Positions 51,981 to 60,235 of a DNA stretch of 64,000 nt are shown piece by piece. How positions within the stretch are numbered: the stretch's first letter is position 1; every line of letters starts with the position of its first letter. The stretch is from NCBI GenBank assembly GCA_019239975.1, contig JAFAZE010000166.1, positions 23,560-87,559 of the forward strand. Direction: 5' to 3'. The notes under the pieces are model-generated. The model searched no databases. It was not told where the DNA came from and saw nothing but the letters and a program-made list of their open reading frames with translations. The position numbers and the translations under genes were made by a program. Origin of the DNA: Streptosporangiaceae bacterium. Lineage in GTDB: Bacteria; Actinomycetota; Actinomycetes; Streptosporangiales; Streptosporangiaceae.

Positions 51981-52004
51981 TTATTCCGAACGTGCGGTGG
52001 TATC
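51981..52004 (+). repeat. CCRAACGNGCGGTGG dispersed motif, copy at the glnD / caspase junction
   Basis: CCGAACGTGCGGTGG lies at 51986-52000 between convergent stops. Its first bases (TTA) supply the TAA stop of the caspase gene and its body the last codons. Confidence 0.7.
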
Positions 52005-55000
52005 AGCGGTTGCGGCGTACGCCAGCTGTACCGTCACCGGGTCGCTGCCCGGCCGCACGAGCAGAGCGCGACCGGGAGGCTGCGGGACCGGCCGGACGCC
52101 GAGCAGCGGCCCTTCGCGCGGGTCGCCGGACAGCAGGATGGCGGGCGTGCCGAGCTCGGTGAGCCGGCGGGGCAGGGGTTCGTACAGAGCCTTCGCCGCA
52201 CCGGCGGTCCGCCGCGCGATGACCACGTGCAGGCCCATGTCCCGCGACTTCGGAATCAGCTCCGCGAGGCGCTTGAGCGCGTCCGCCGCCTGCCGCTCGA
52301 GTTCCGCGTCGTTGTCGATGAGCCAGAAAATCTGGTCGGCGCTGCGCGCTCTGCTGCCCGGGGTCCAGTACTCGAGCCCCATGATGTGCTGGGCCAGGGA
52401 GGCAACGGATACGTCGATATTGTGCCTGGCGAGCAGTGTTCTGGACAGCTCGTCCGGTGCGCCGAAGGCGTCGACCTCCTTCAGGGGCTTCGCCTGACCG
52501 GTGAGAATCCGCGAGAGCAGCCGCAGGAACGACGTCTTGCCCGACCCGGCGTCGCCGAAGACCATCAGGTGCGGGTCGGTATCGAAGTCGACAGTCACCG
52601 GCCTCTGGTTCTCGTCCAGGCCCACAGGGAAGCGCATGGTCCCCGCCCGTGGTGCCCGCAGCGAGCGGTACGGAACCAGCCGCGGCAGCATCCTCAGCCT
52701 GGGGGCCGTGACGTTGGGCCAGCGTTCGGCACAGCGCTTGACCAGGGCAGACAGCCCTTCCTTGATGCTCTCCGGGTCGGCGAGACCATCGTCCCTTGGC
52801 AGCGCGCCGAGGAAATGCGTGCCGAAGCCGATGATTCCGTGCCCGGGCCTCGCCGGGAGGGCATGAGCGGCGAGCGCGCTGACCTCGGATCGGGCCGCCT
52901 CGTCGAGCCGCAGCTCGAGGTAATTTCGCACCGCGCCGAGCACCGGTAGCGGTATTTCGTTCCAGCGCCGGGCTGTGACCACCACGTGCACCCGGCAGGG
53001 CCGGCCGTCGCGGATGATCCGCTCCAGCTCCGTCCCCAGGTCACCGGCCCGTTCCCGGACCGACGGGTAATCGTCGATGACGAGGAACACGTCACCGTAG
53101 GGATCCTCCGTGCCGGCGCGGCTTGCCCGGCGTTCCCGGGAGGCTTCGGCGTGACCGTTCATCGTCTGCTCGCGCTCGCCTGTCAGCCGGGCGCATTCGG
53201 AGATCACGCGGCGTATGGTCTCGCGGTCCTGGTCTGCGCCACCTGCCGCTGCGCAGACATGCGGCAGCGAGGCGAGCGGCGCCAGGTCTGACGCGGCTTC
53301 GGGCCACAGCAGAAAGAACTGCACTTCGCCGGGGGAGTACTGGAGCGCCAGGGAGCAGACGATTGTGGCCGCGAGCGTGGACTTGCCGGTGCCTTTCGCG
53401 CCGGCGATCGCCGCGTTCGCGTAGCTGCCGCCCCTGGCGAAGTAGACGCTGAGCGGCGGCTGGCTGCGTTGCTGCGGCTCGTCGGCGATTCCGATCACGG
53501 CCTGCAGCTGCGTGGCCTCAGGCTTTTCGGGCGGCATCGGCAGCTGATCGAGCGTGGGGGACTGATCCAGGGGAGGGAGCAGGAGCGGAAGCGCCCGCGG
53601 TCCGGCCGCCGCGAGCTTGCTGACGATGGTGTACCAGTAATGGGGGTGCTCGGCGGCGCCCGTACCTGGCTGCACGGGAGGTTCGGCGACCTGGAATCTG
53701 ACGGGAAGTCCGCCGTCGCGGGTCCACAGGAAACCGGTGCCGGGAACCGGCGGCAGCTCGTAGGCATCGGGCGCGCCGATGAGTGTCCGGCTCTCAGCGG
53801 CCGAAGCGGTGCGCAGCGCGATGCGGAAGGAAAGGTAGGCCCCGAGCATGGGAAACCACTCTTCGCTCAGCCGGCGCTCGCTGAGCAGCAGGTGCACTCC
53901 GAGGCGGTCGCCGGTCCTGGCCGCGTGCCGCAGCAGGTCCGTGAGGTTCGCCCGTGCGCTCAGCCGGGCGGGTTCGCTGATGATGACGACCAGGGCGGGG
54001 AGCGCGGGTGCCAGGTCGTAAGGGATGTCGCGGAGAAGCTCCTCGCGCCGGATCATCTCACCGTTGAGCGCGCTGGCGAGCCGTTCGGCGGCCAGGTCGT
54101 CGCTCACCGTGCTCACCCGGGATGACACGTGGGGCAGCACGCATACCGGATCGTCGGCGAGGCAGTCCACGAGGACGAAGTTGAGCTGCTCCGGTGAATG
54201 GGTCAGGGCCAGTGCCAGCACGAGGTCGCGCAGCAGCCACGATTTCCCCGATCCGGCGGCGCCGATCAGCAGGCCGTGTGGCCCGGCCCCGCCCGCGCTC
54301 GCCGGTTTCAGGTCCAGCAGCACCGGCTCGCCGTCCTGACCGGTGCCGATGGGGACGCGCAGCCGGTCTTGCGGTCGGCTGGGTGTCCACAGCGTGTCCG
54401 TCGGCACGTGCAGCGGGTCCGCGTCGCCCGTCATCCCGAGCATGCCCAGCACCCCGAGCACGCCGCGCGGCTCCCCTCGCGCCGCCGCGCCAGCCGTCCG
54501 CCGTGCGTCGCGGCGCGCTCTCCCCGCTCGCGCGCGGGCCGCATCGTCGTGCCCGGTCTGCCGGCCCTCGGCCTGGCCCTCGGTCTGGCCAGGGGAGGTG
54601 CCGGCGCGGACCCCCGCGCGCTGGGCGCGGGGCGCGGGCGCGTCGTGCCATGCCGTGTCAACGCGAGCCACAAGGTCGGCGAGGCCGGCGCCCAGGTCGT
54701 CGGTGGACCGGGAGCCGTCGATCCTGGGCAGGGCGATGTTCAGGAACACCGGGCCGCGGGCGAGCCCCTGGCCGGCCACGCCGGCCGGTATCGCGGCGGT
54801 GAGCTCCGCGCCGTACTCGGACTCCCGCGGGTCGCTGAGCGGAAGCTCTATCCGTACCGGAACGCAGCGCCGCATCTCGTCGGGCAGGTCGGTCCAGCGC
54901 GGCGCGGAGACCGCGAGGTGAACACCCGACCTGAGCCCGCTGCCGGCAAGCCGCATCAGCGGCTCCACCAGGTCGGGGAAGGCCGCGGGGAGGTCTGGCC

Positions 55001-56321
55001 ACCCGTCGATGACGACGAAGACGTCACCGAAGGGATCGTGCGCGAACTCCCCGCGCGAGCGGCGCACCCGGTACTGGTGCACCGAGTCCACCGCACCGGA
55101 GGCGAACTGCTCGCGCCGCCGTGCGGCCAGGTCGGCTGCCATCGTGACGATGCCGGCCGCCAGGTCCGGGTCCAGTTCCCCGGCCACGCCGCCGACGTGC
55201 GGGAGCCCGCTCAGCGCGATCAGGTCGCCGTCGAAGTCCAGGCAGTAGATCTGCACCTCGGCGGGCGTGTGGGTGAGGGCGAGCGCGCACACCAGCGCGC
55301 GGAGCAGGGTTGTCTTGCCCGACTGGGGCACCCCGGCGACGGCGAGGTTGCCCGCCCAGCGGGACAGGTCGACGGTGAACGCGGTGGCGTCGCGCTGCCG
55401 GGGCTCCCGCGCGAGCCCCAGCGGGACCGTCAGCCGGCCGTTGCCGGGCCAGCCCGGGTCGGCCAGCCCGCGGCCGGGTGTCTCGGCCACGGCGGGCAGC
55501 AGGTCACCCAGGCCGCAGGCGCCCTCGCCGGCCCGTATGCCGGTGCCCAGCGAGAACGCGCCCGCCCGCGGCGGCACCTTGGCGACGGGAACCAGGCCAG
55601 AGACGTTCACATCGAAGCGCCTGGGCACCTGCCTGCCCTCGGTGGCGGCCTTGACCTCCCTTTCGGTGTACCGGAACAGGTCATCGGCCGAGACCGTTCC
55701 GTCGCCGTCGAGGTCGGCGTCGCCGGTCGTCAGCCCCTCGATCACGGCCCTGGTGAAGAACGAGCCCTGTTCCTGCCCCACGGGTACCGTCTCGCCGTCC
55801 TCGTAGGCGTACTCGAGCGCACCGGTGGCGGTCATCACGAAGGTTCCGTGCGGGACGATCAGGTTACCGAGCTGGGCCTCGCCGGCCGTACGCGGCGCGA
55901 AACCGCGGGCGAACGCGCCGCCGAAACAGCAGTCCAGCATGGCGACCTTCATCCCGGCGCGGCTGTGCTCGATGATCTCGTTGACCGATGCCGCGGAGAC
56001 CGCGGTCGAGGGCAGTCTGGACAGCTTCGTGTCCTCTACGGCGAAATAGAGCCGGCCGTGCTCGTTTTTCAGCCCGTGACAGGCCAGGTACACCAGGATC
56101 AGGTCGTCGCGCTCCCGGTCGGCGGACAGGTTGTCGAGCTCCGCCTCGACCTCCTGCTTGCGCGGATCGCTGAGCACCTCGACGGAGTCGAAGTAGCCGA
56201 TCAGCGGGTCGCGCAGCAGTTCCGCCAGGCGGCGGGCGTCTGTGCCGGGCGTACGCAGCTGGCTGAGCGCGGGGTCACGGTACGACGCGGTCGCGACCAG
56301 CAGCGCGTGACGGCCGCCCAC
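51981..56321 (-). CDS. caspase-like peptidase fused to four FtsK/EccC-like ATPase modules (EACC1-associated type)
   Basis: The 1446-residue protein starts with a caspase fold (residues ~1-190): ALLVATASYRDP, YLACHGLK with catalytic His82, and AMLDCCFGGAFA with Cys132. An EF-hand-like loop DADLDGDGTVSADDL lies at ~198-212. Four P-loop modules follow: GVPQSGKTT (~330), GAAGSGKS (~685), GAKGTGKST (~972) and GDAGSGKTS (~1254). Walker B strands are VFVVIDGWPDL (~430), degenerate VVIISEPARL (~778), VFLVIDDYPSV (~1075) and IFWLIDNDAEL (~1328). No membrane helix is seen, unlike EccC. GTG 56321 lies six bases after the EACC1 stop, so the two genes form an operon. The last residues (ADTTARSE) come from a dispersed repeat. 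It is probably a conflict-type protease controlled by ATPases; substrate and trigger are unknown. Confidence 0.85.
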   Translation of the reverse strand: MGGRHALLVATASYRDPALSQLRTPGTDARRLAELLRDPLIGYFDSVEVLSDPRKQEVEAELDNLSADRERDDLILVYLACHGLKNEHGRLYFAVEDTKLSRLPSTAVSAASVNEIIEHSRAGMKVAMLDCCFGGAFARGFAPRTAGEAQLGNLIVPHGTFVMTATGALEYAYEDGETVPVGQEQGSFFTRAVIEGLTTGDADLDGDGTVSADDLFRYTEREVKAATEGRQVPRRFDVNVSGLVPVAKVPPRAGAFSLGTGIRAGEGACGLGDLLPAVAETPGRGLADPGWPGNGRLTVPLGLAREPRQRDATAFTVDLSRWAGNLAVAGVPQSGKTTLLRALVCALALTHTPAEVQIYCLDFDGDLIALSGLPHVGGVAGELDPDLAAGIVTMAADLAARRREQFASGAVDSVHQYRVRRSRGEFAHDPFGDVFVVIDGWPDLPAAFPDLVEPLMRLAGSGLRSGVHLAVSAPRWTDLPDEMRRCVPVRIELPLSDPRESEYGAELTAAIPAGVAGQGLARGPVFLNIALPRIDGSRSTDDLGAGLADLVARVDTAWHDAPAPRAQRAGVRAGTSPGQTEGQAEGRQTGHDDAARARAGRARRDARRTAGAAARGEPRGVLGVLGMLGMTGDADPLHVPTDTLWTPSRPQDRLRVPIGTGQDGEPVLLDLKPASAGGAGPHGLLIGAAGSGKSWLLRDLVLALALTHSPEQLNFVLVDCLADDPVCVLPHVSSRVSTVSDDLAAERLASALNGEMIRREELLRDIPYDLAPALPALVVIISEPARLSARANLTDLLRHAARTGDRLGVHLLLSERRLSEEWFPMLGAYLSFRIALRTASAAESRTLIGAPDAYELPPVPGTGFLWTRDGGLPVRFQVAEPPVQPGTGAAEHPHYWYTIVSKLAAAGPRALPLLLPPLDQSPTLDQLPMPPEKPEATQLQAVIGIADEPQQRSQPPLSVYFARGGSYANAAIAGAKGTGKSTLAATIVCSLALQYSPGEVQFFLLWPEAASDLAPLASLPHVCAAAGGADQDRETIRRVISECARLTGEREQTMNGHAEASRERRASRAGTEDPYGDVFLVIDDYPSVRERAGDLGTELERIIRDGRPCRVHVVVTARRWNEIPLPVLGAVRNYLELRLDEAARSEVSALAAHALPARPGHGIIGFGTHFLGALPRDDGLADPESIKEGLSALVKRCAERWPNVTAPRLRMLPRLVPYRSLRAPRAGTMRFPVGLDENQRPVTVDFDTDPHLMVFGDAGSGKTSFLRLLSRILTGQAKPLKEVDAFGAPDELSRTLLARHNIDVSVASLAQHIMGLEYWTPGSRARSADQIFWLIDNDAELERQAADALKRLAELIPKSRDMGLHVVIARRTAGAAKALYEPLPRRLTELGTPAILLSGDPREGPLLGVRPVPQPPGRALLVRPGSDPVTVQLAYAATADTTARSE

Positions 56322-56326
56322 GACGG

Positions 56327-56731
56327 TCAGGCGTCCTTCTCGCCGCTCGGGGGTGCGGCGTGCCGCGCGATCCACCGCTCGATGATCTCCCGCTGCTCCG
56401 CGCGGGACTGGCCGCCGAGCTCGAGGCGGTCCCCGTCTTCCTCGAGGACGACCCGCCGGGCGCCGGAGCGCCTGATCCACTCGGTGGCGATCTTGACGAC
56501 GGCGCCGAGCGTCCCGGCGGAGAACACGCCGCTGAGGATGATGTCCCGCAGCGACAGCCCGATCCCGCCGCGGGTGCCCGGTGGCGGCGGCCGCCCGGGC
56601 GCGCGCCGCGCCGCCACGGCGTCCAGAAGGCCGAGCTCCTCGCGCAGCGCGCCGGTGAGCTCGTCGAGCCTTTCGGGGTCATCGCCGATGATCTCAACGG
56701 TGACCGTGATGCTTCCGCTGGCCTCGCTCAT
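56327..56731 (-). CDS. EACC1-like small protein (effector-associated constant component)
   Basis: The 134-residue protein has three parts. The first is an N-terminal beta-alpha segment (SITVTVEIIGDDPERLDELTGALREELGLLD). The second is a Pro/Gly/Arg linker then a hydrophobic helix (LRDIILSGVFSAGTLGAVVKIATEWIRR). The third is a beta hairpin plus helix (ARRVVLEEDGDRLELGGQSRAEQREIIERWIARHA). This matches the EACC1 family described as a constant partner of effectors such as caspases in actinobacterial NTP-dependent conflict systems. The hydrophobic helix may anchor it to the membrane or oligomerise it. ATG 56731 follows GGGAGCCCT. It precedes the caspase-ATPase gene with five bases between stop and start, and is divergent from ffh. 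Confidence 0.82.
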   Translation of the reverse strand: MSEASGSITVTVEIIGDDPERLDELTGALREELGLLDAVAARRAPGRPPPPGTRGGIGLSLRDIILSGVFSAGTLGAVVKIATEWIRRSGARRVVLEEDGDRLELGGQSRAEQREIIERWIARHAAPPSGEKDA

Positions 56732-56811
56732 AGGGCTCCCGTGATGGTCACCATGGAGCTTAGCCCTTGCGGGCAAGCGACTGCAGACGGTTACCCGGCC
56801 GGCCGGGGAGA

Positions 56812-56833
56812 TGCCACCGCCCGTTTGGAATGA
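56812..56833 (-). repeat. CCRAACGNGCGGTGG dispersed motif, copy upstream of ffh (inverted)
   Basis: On the minus strand it reads CATTCCAAACGGGCGGTGG. It lies in the 146-base divergent region between EACC1 and ffh, the only copy here that is wholly intergenic. Confidence 0.65.
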
Positions 56834-56877
56834 CAGCTCAATAACCTCAGCCCCCGCGGGCCGGTAGCCTTGAGAGC

Positions 56878-58578
56878 GTGTTTGAGACGCTATCGGACCG
56901 GCTGACCCAGGTCTTCTCCTCGCTGCGCGGAAAGGGGCGGCTGTCGCAAGCCGACATCGACGCCACCGCCCGCGAGATCCGCATCGCCCTGCTGGAGGCG
57001 GATGTCGCGCTGCCCGTCGTCAGGCAGTTCATCGCGCGGGTGAAGGAGCGGGCCGGCGGCGAGGAGGTGTCCGCCGCGCTCAACCCGGCCCAGCAGGTCA
57101 TCAAGATCGTGCACGAGGAGCTGATCGGCATCCTCGGCGGCGAGGCGCGGCGGCTGCGGTTCGCCAAGGTCCCGCCCACCGTCATCCTGCTGGCGGGCCT
57201 GCAGGGCGCCGGCAAGACGGCGCTGGCGGCCAAGCTGGGACTGTGGCTGAAGGAGCAGGGCAACACGCCCGTGCTCGTCGCCGCCGACCTGCAGCGGCCC
57301 AACGCGGTGCAGCAGCTTCAGGTGCTCGGCTCGCGCGCCGGGGTGCCGGTGTACGCGCCCTCGCCGGGCAACGGGACCGGCGATCCCGTCGCGGTCGCGC
57401 GTGACTCGCTCGAGGAGGCGCGCCGGCGCCAGCACAACATGGTCATCATCGACACCGCCGGGCGCCTCGGCGTCGACGCGGAGATGATGGCGCAGGCCGC
57501 CGCGATCCGCGACGCCACCCAGCCCGACGAGGTGCTGTTCGTCGTCGACGCGATGATCGGCCAGGACGCGGTGGCCACCGCCCAGGCGTTCCTGGACGGC
57601 GTCGGCTACGACGGCGTGGTGCTGACCAAGCTGGACGGCGACGCCCGCGGCGGCGCGGCGCTGTCGATCGCCGCGCTCACCGGCAAGCCGGTGATGTTCG
57701 CGTCGACCGGCGAGAAGCTGTCCGATTTCGACGTGTTTCACCCGGACCGGATGGCCTCCCGCATCCTCGACATGGGCGACGTGCTCAGCCTGATCGAGCA
57801 GGCGGAGAAGGCGTTCGACGCCGAGCAGACCGCGACGCTGGCCGGCCGGCTGATGTCCGGCGATGGCTTCACCCTCGAGGACTTCGTCGAGCAGCTCTCC
57901 ATGGTGCGCAAGCTGGGGCCGATCGGGAACCTGCTCGGCATGCTGCCCGGCGCGGGCAGGAACAGGGAGCTGCTGTCCCAGGTCTCCGACCGCGACCTGG
58001 ACCGCGCCGAGGCCATCGTCCGGTCGATGACGCCGGAAGAGCGCCGCAACCCGAAGGTCATCAACGGGTCGCGCCGCGCCCGGATCGCGGGCGGCTCGGG
58101 CGTGTCGGTCGGCGAGGTCTCCCAGCTCGTCACGAACTTCTTCGAGGGCCAGAAGCAGATGCGCGCCCTGTTCGGCGGCGGCATGCCGGGGATGCCCGGC
58201 ATGGCGGCCCTGGGCGGCCGGCGGGCCGTGGCCAAGGCCGCGCGCGGCAAGAAGCCGAAGAAAAAGCGCCCGGGCGGCGACCCGCGGCGGGCGGCTGCCG
58301 CCGCCTCCGGCGGCGCGAACGGCGCCGCACGGGATACGGGCGCCCCCCAGGCCCCGTCCGCCGAAGACATGGCCGACCTGCTGCGCGACGCGGCCGCCGG
58401 CGGGTTCCCCGGCTCGGCGGCCGACGCGCTCGCGGGGTTCAAGGGCGGTCAGGGCCTGCCTCCCCTTCCGGGTGCGCTGCCCGGCGGCGCCCTCCCCGGC
58501 GGGTCACAGGGGCCGGGCAACGTCCCGGCCGCGTTCCGCCAGGGCGGCGGCAAGCCCAAGCGCCGCAAGAAGAAGTAG
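56878..58578 (+). CDS. ffh: signal recognition particle protein Ffh
   Basis: The 566-residue SRP54 GTPase binds signal sequences and 4.5S RNA. The NG domain has LLAGLQGAGKTALAAKLG (G1), AADLQRPNAVQQL, IIDTAGRLGVDAEMM (G3), VLTKLDGDARGG (G4) and FASTGEKL. The M domain has GMLPGAGR, RRARIAGGSGVSVGEVSQLV and the Met-rich finger QMRALFGGGMPGMPGM. A Lys-rich then Gly/Ala/Pro-rich tail of ~100 residues follows (KPKKKRPGG to PKRRKKK). The start is GTG 56878. Its receptor gene ftsY lies 8 kb upstream, as in related genomes. Confidence 0.97.
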   Translation: MFETLSDRLTQVFSSLRGKGRLSQADIDATAREIRIALLEADVALPVVRQFIARVKERAGGEEVSAALNPAQQVIKIVHEELIGILGGEARRLRFAKVPPTVILLAGLQGAGKTALAAKLGLWLKEQGNTPVLVAADLQRPNAVQQLQVLGSRAGVPVYAPSPGNGTGDPVAVARDSLEEARRRQHNMVIIDTAGRLGVDAEMMAQAAAIRDATQPDEVLFVVDAMIGQDAVATAQAFLDGVGYDGVVLTKLDGDARGGAALSIAALTGKPVMFASTGEKLSDFDVFHPDRMASRILDMGDVLSLIEQAEKAFDAEQTATLAGRLMSGDGFTLEDFVEQLSMVRKLGPIGNLLGMLPGAGRNRELLSQVSDRDLDRAEAIVRSMTPEERRNPKVINGSRRARIAGGSGVSVGEVSQLVTNFFEGQKQMRALFGGGMPGMPGMAALGGRRAVAKAARGKKPKKKRPGGDPRRAAAAASGGANGAARDTGAPQAPSAEDMADLLRDAAAGGFPGSAADALAGFKGGQGLPPLPGALPGGALPGGSQGPGNVPAAFRQGGGKPKRRKKK

Positions 58579-58605
58579 CGCTCGCCCGCCCGAAGCCATC
58601 CCGGC

Positions 58606-60135
58606 TCAGGCCGGGGCGAGGGCGCGGACGGTGTCGACGGTGTCGGCCTCGGCGGCCGGCTTGTCCTCGCGGTACCGCAGGACCCTGGCGAAACGCAGCG
58701 CCAGGCCGCCCGGGTAGCGAGGGCTGCGCTGCACGCCGTCGAAGGCGATCTCCACGACGAGTTCCGGCCGGACCCAGACCGTCCAGTCGTCACGGTGGTC
58801 CTCCAGCGCGAGCAGCCGCTCGGTCTGCCACGCCAGCAGCTCGTCGGTCAGCCCCTTGAACGTCTTGCCCAGCATGACGAACCCGCCGTCCGCCGGGTCG
58901 CGCGCGCCGAGGTGGAGGTTGGACAGCCATCCCCGGCGCCGCCCGTGGCCCCACTCCACCGCGAGCACCACCAGGTCCAGCGTGTGCCGCGGCTTCACCT
59001 TGATCCAGCCGGAGCCCCGGCGGCCGGCCGCGTACGGGGTGTCGAGGGACTTCACCACGACGCCCTCGTGGCCGCGGGACACCGCGTCGCCGAAGAACGC
59101 CGCCGCCTCCTCGGCCGAGTCCGTGACCAGCCGCGGCATGAGCATGTCCTCGGGTACCGCGAGGGCCAGCTCGGCGTGCCGGCGCGAGTCGGGCAGGTCG
59201 ATCAGGTCCGCGCCGTCGAGGTGCAGCACGTCGAACAGGAAGATCGACAGCGCCACCGCCGGCGCCGCGTCCGCGCCGCCGCCCGCTTGGCTGGCGGCCC
59301 TGGCCGAGGTGTCCTGGAACGGAAGCGGCGTGCCGTCCTCGCGAAGCGCGATCAGCTCACCGTCGAGCACAGCGCTGCGAACCGGCAGCTTCGCGAGCGC
59401 CGTCACGACCTCGGGGAGCCTGCCGGTGATGTCGTCCAGCGTGCGCGTGAACAGGCGTACGCCGCCCTCGGCGAGGTGCGCCTGGATGCGGATGCCGTCG
59501 AGCTTCCACTCGACGGCGGCCCGGCCGCCGATCTTGCCGAGCGCCTCGTCGATCGACGTGGCGCTGGCGGCGAGCATGGGCCGCACCGGACGGCCCACCC
59601 GCAGGCCGAAGGCCCGCAGCGCGCCGGTGCCGCCCGCCAGCGCGGCCGCGGCCACCGCTCCCAGCGAGCCGCTGAGCATCACCGCGCGGCGGACCTCCGC
59701 GGCGGGCACCGAAGCCGCCCGCGCGACCGCCTCGGCCATCACGCCGTCCAGCGCTCCCTGCCTGAGCTCACCGGACAGCAGGCGGAACACGAACTCCTGC
59801 TCGCCCGCGGTCGCGGCGGCCAGCAGGTCACCGATCAGCCGCCTGCGCTCCGCCGCCGATCCCTTGCCGGACAGCGCGCCGATCCGGGAGAAGGCGTCGT
59901 CGACGTCGCTGAGCGTCAGCGACGGCGCCGCCGCCGGGGCGGGCGGCTCGCGCAGTGCGGCCCAGCCGACGCCGATCTGCCGCTGCGGCAGCTCGCCGGA
60001 CAGGTAGGCGACCGCGATGGGTACCTCGTCCGGGCCGGCCTCGCGCAGCGCTGCGGCGAGGGCGCCGATCTTGGCGAGCCGCGCGCTCGTCGCGGCGACT
60101 GCCTGCGACACCCCGGCCAGTTCAGCGAGAAGCAC
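58606..60135 (-). CDS. ATP-dependent DNA ligase
   Basis: The 509-residue ligase has an N-terminal helical DNA-binding domain. The adenylation domain follows, with nucleotidyl-Lys motif I AVEWKLDGIRIQAH, LDGELIAL, LFDVLHLDG, EGVVVKSLDTPYAAGRRGSGWIKVKP, and an OB-fold (WLSNLHLGARDP to VEIAFDGVQRSPRYPGGLALRFARVLRYR). It resembles the LigB type of mycobacteria and Streptomyces, an accessory ligase beside NAD-dependent LigA. No Ku or LigD partner is nearby. It converges with ffh. Confidence 0.93.
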   Translation of the reverse strand: MLLAELAGVSQAVAATSARLAKIGALAAALREAGPDEVPIAVAYLSGELPQRQIGVGWAALREPPAPAAAPSLTLSDVDDAFSRIGALSGKGSAAERRRLIGDLLAAATAGEQEFVFRLLSGELRQGALDGVMAEAVARAASVPAAEVRRAVMLSGSLGAVAAAALAGGTGALRAFGLRVGRPVRPMLAASATSIDEALGKIGGRAAVEWKLDGIRIQAHLAEGGVRLFTRTLDDITGRLPEVVTALAKLPVRSAVLDGELIALREDGTPLPFQDTSARAASQAGGGADAAPAVALSIFLFDVLHLDGADLIDLPDSRRHAELALAVPEDMLMPRLVTDSAEEAAAFFGDAVSRGHEGVVVKSLDTPYAAGRRGSGWIKVKPRHTLDLVVLAVEWGHGRRRGWLSNLHLGARDPADGGFVMLGKTFKGLTDELLAWQTERLLALEDHRDDWTVWVRPELVVEIAFDGVQRSPRYPGGLALRFARVLRYREDKPAAEADTVDTVRALAPA

Positions 60136-60235
60136 CTCATCATTCTCGCGCAGCGTTTCCCCCGCTCGCCTCCGGGCGCTTTCGAGCCGCCGTCTTCCCT
60201 CGTCGCTCGTCGCTTGTTCCTCGCTCCGTCGCTCC

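Noticed and set aside
51981..56321. Calling the large protein a type VII secretion EccC
   Set aside because: There are no N-terminal membrane helices and no eccB/D/E, esx or mycosin genes nearby, and a caspase domain occupies the N-terminus.
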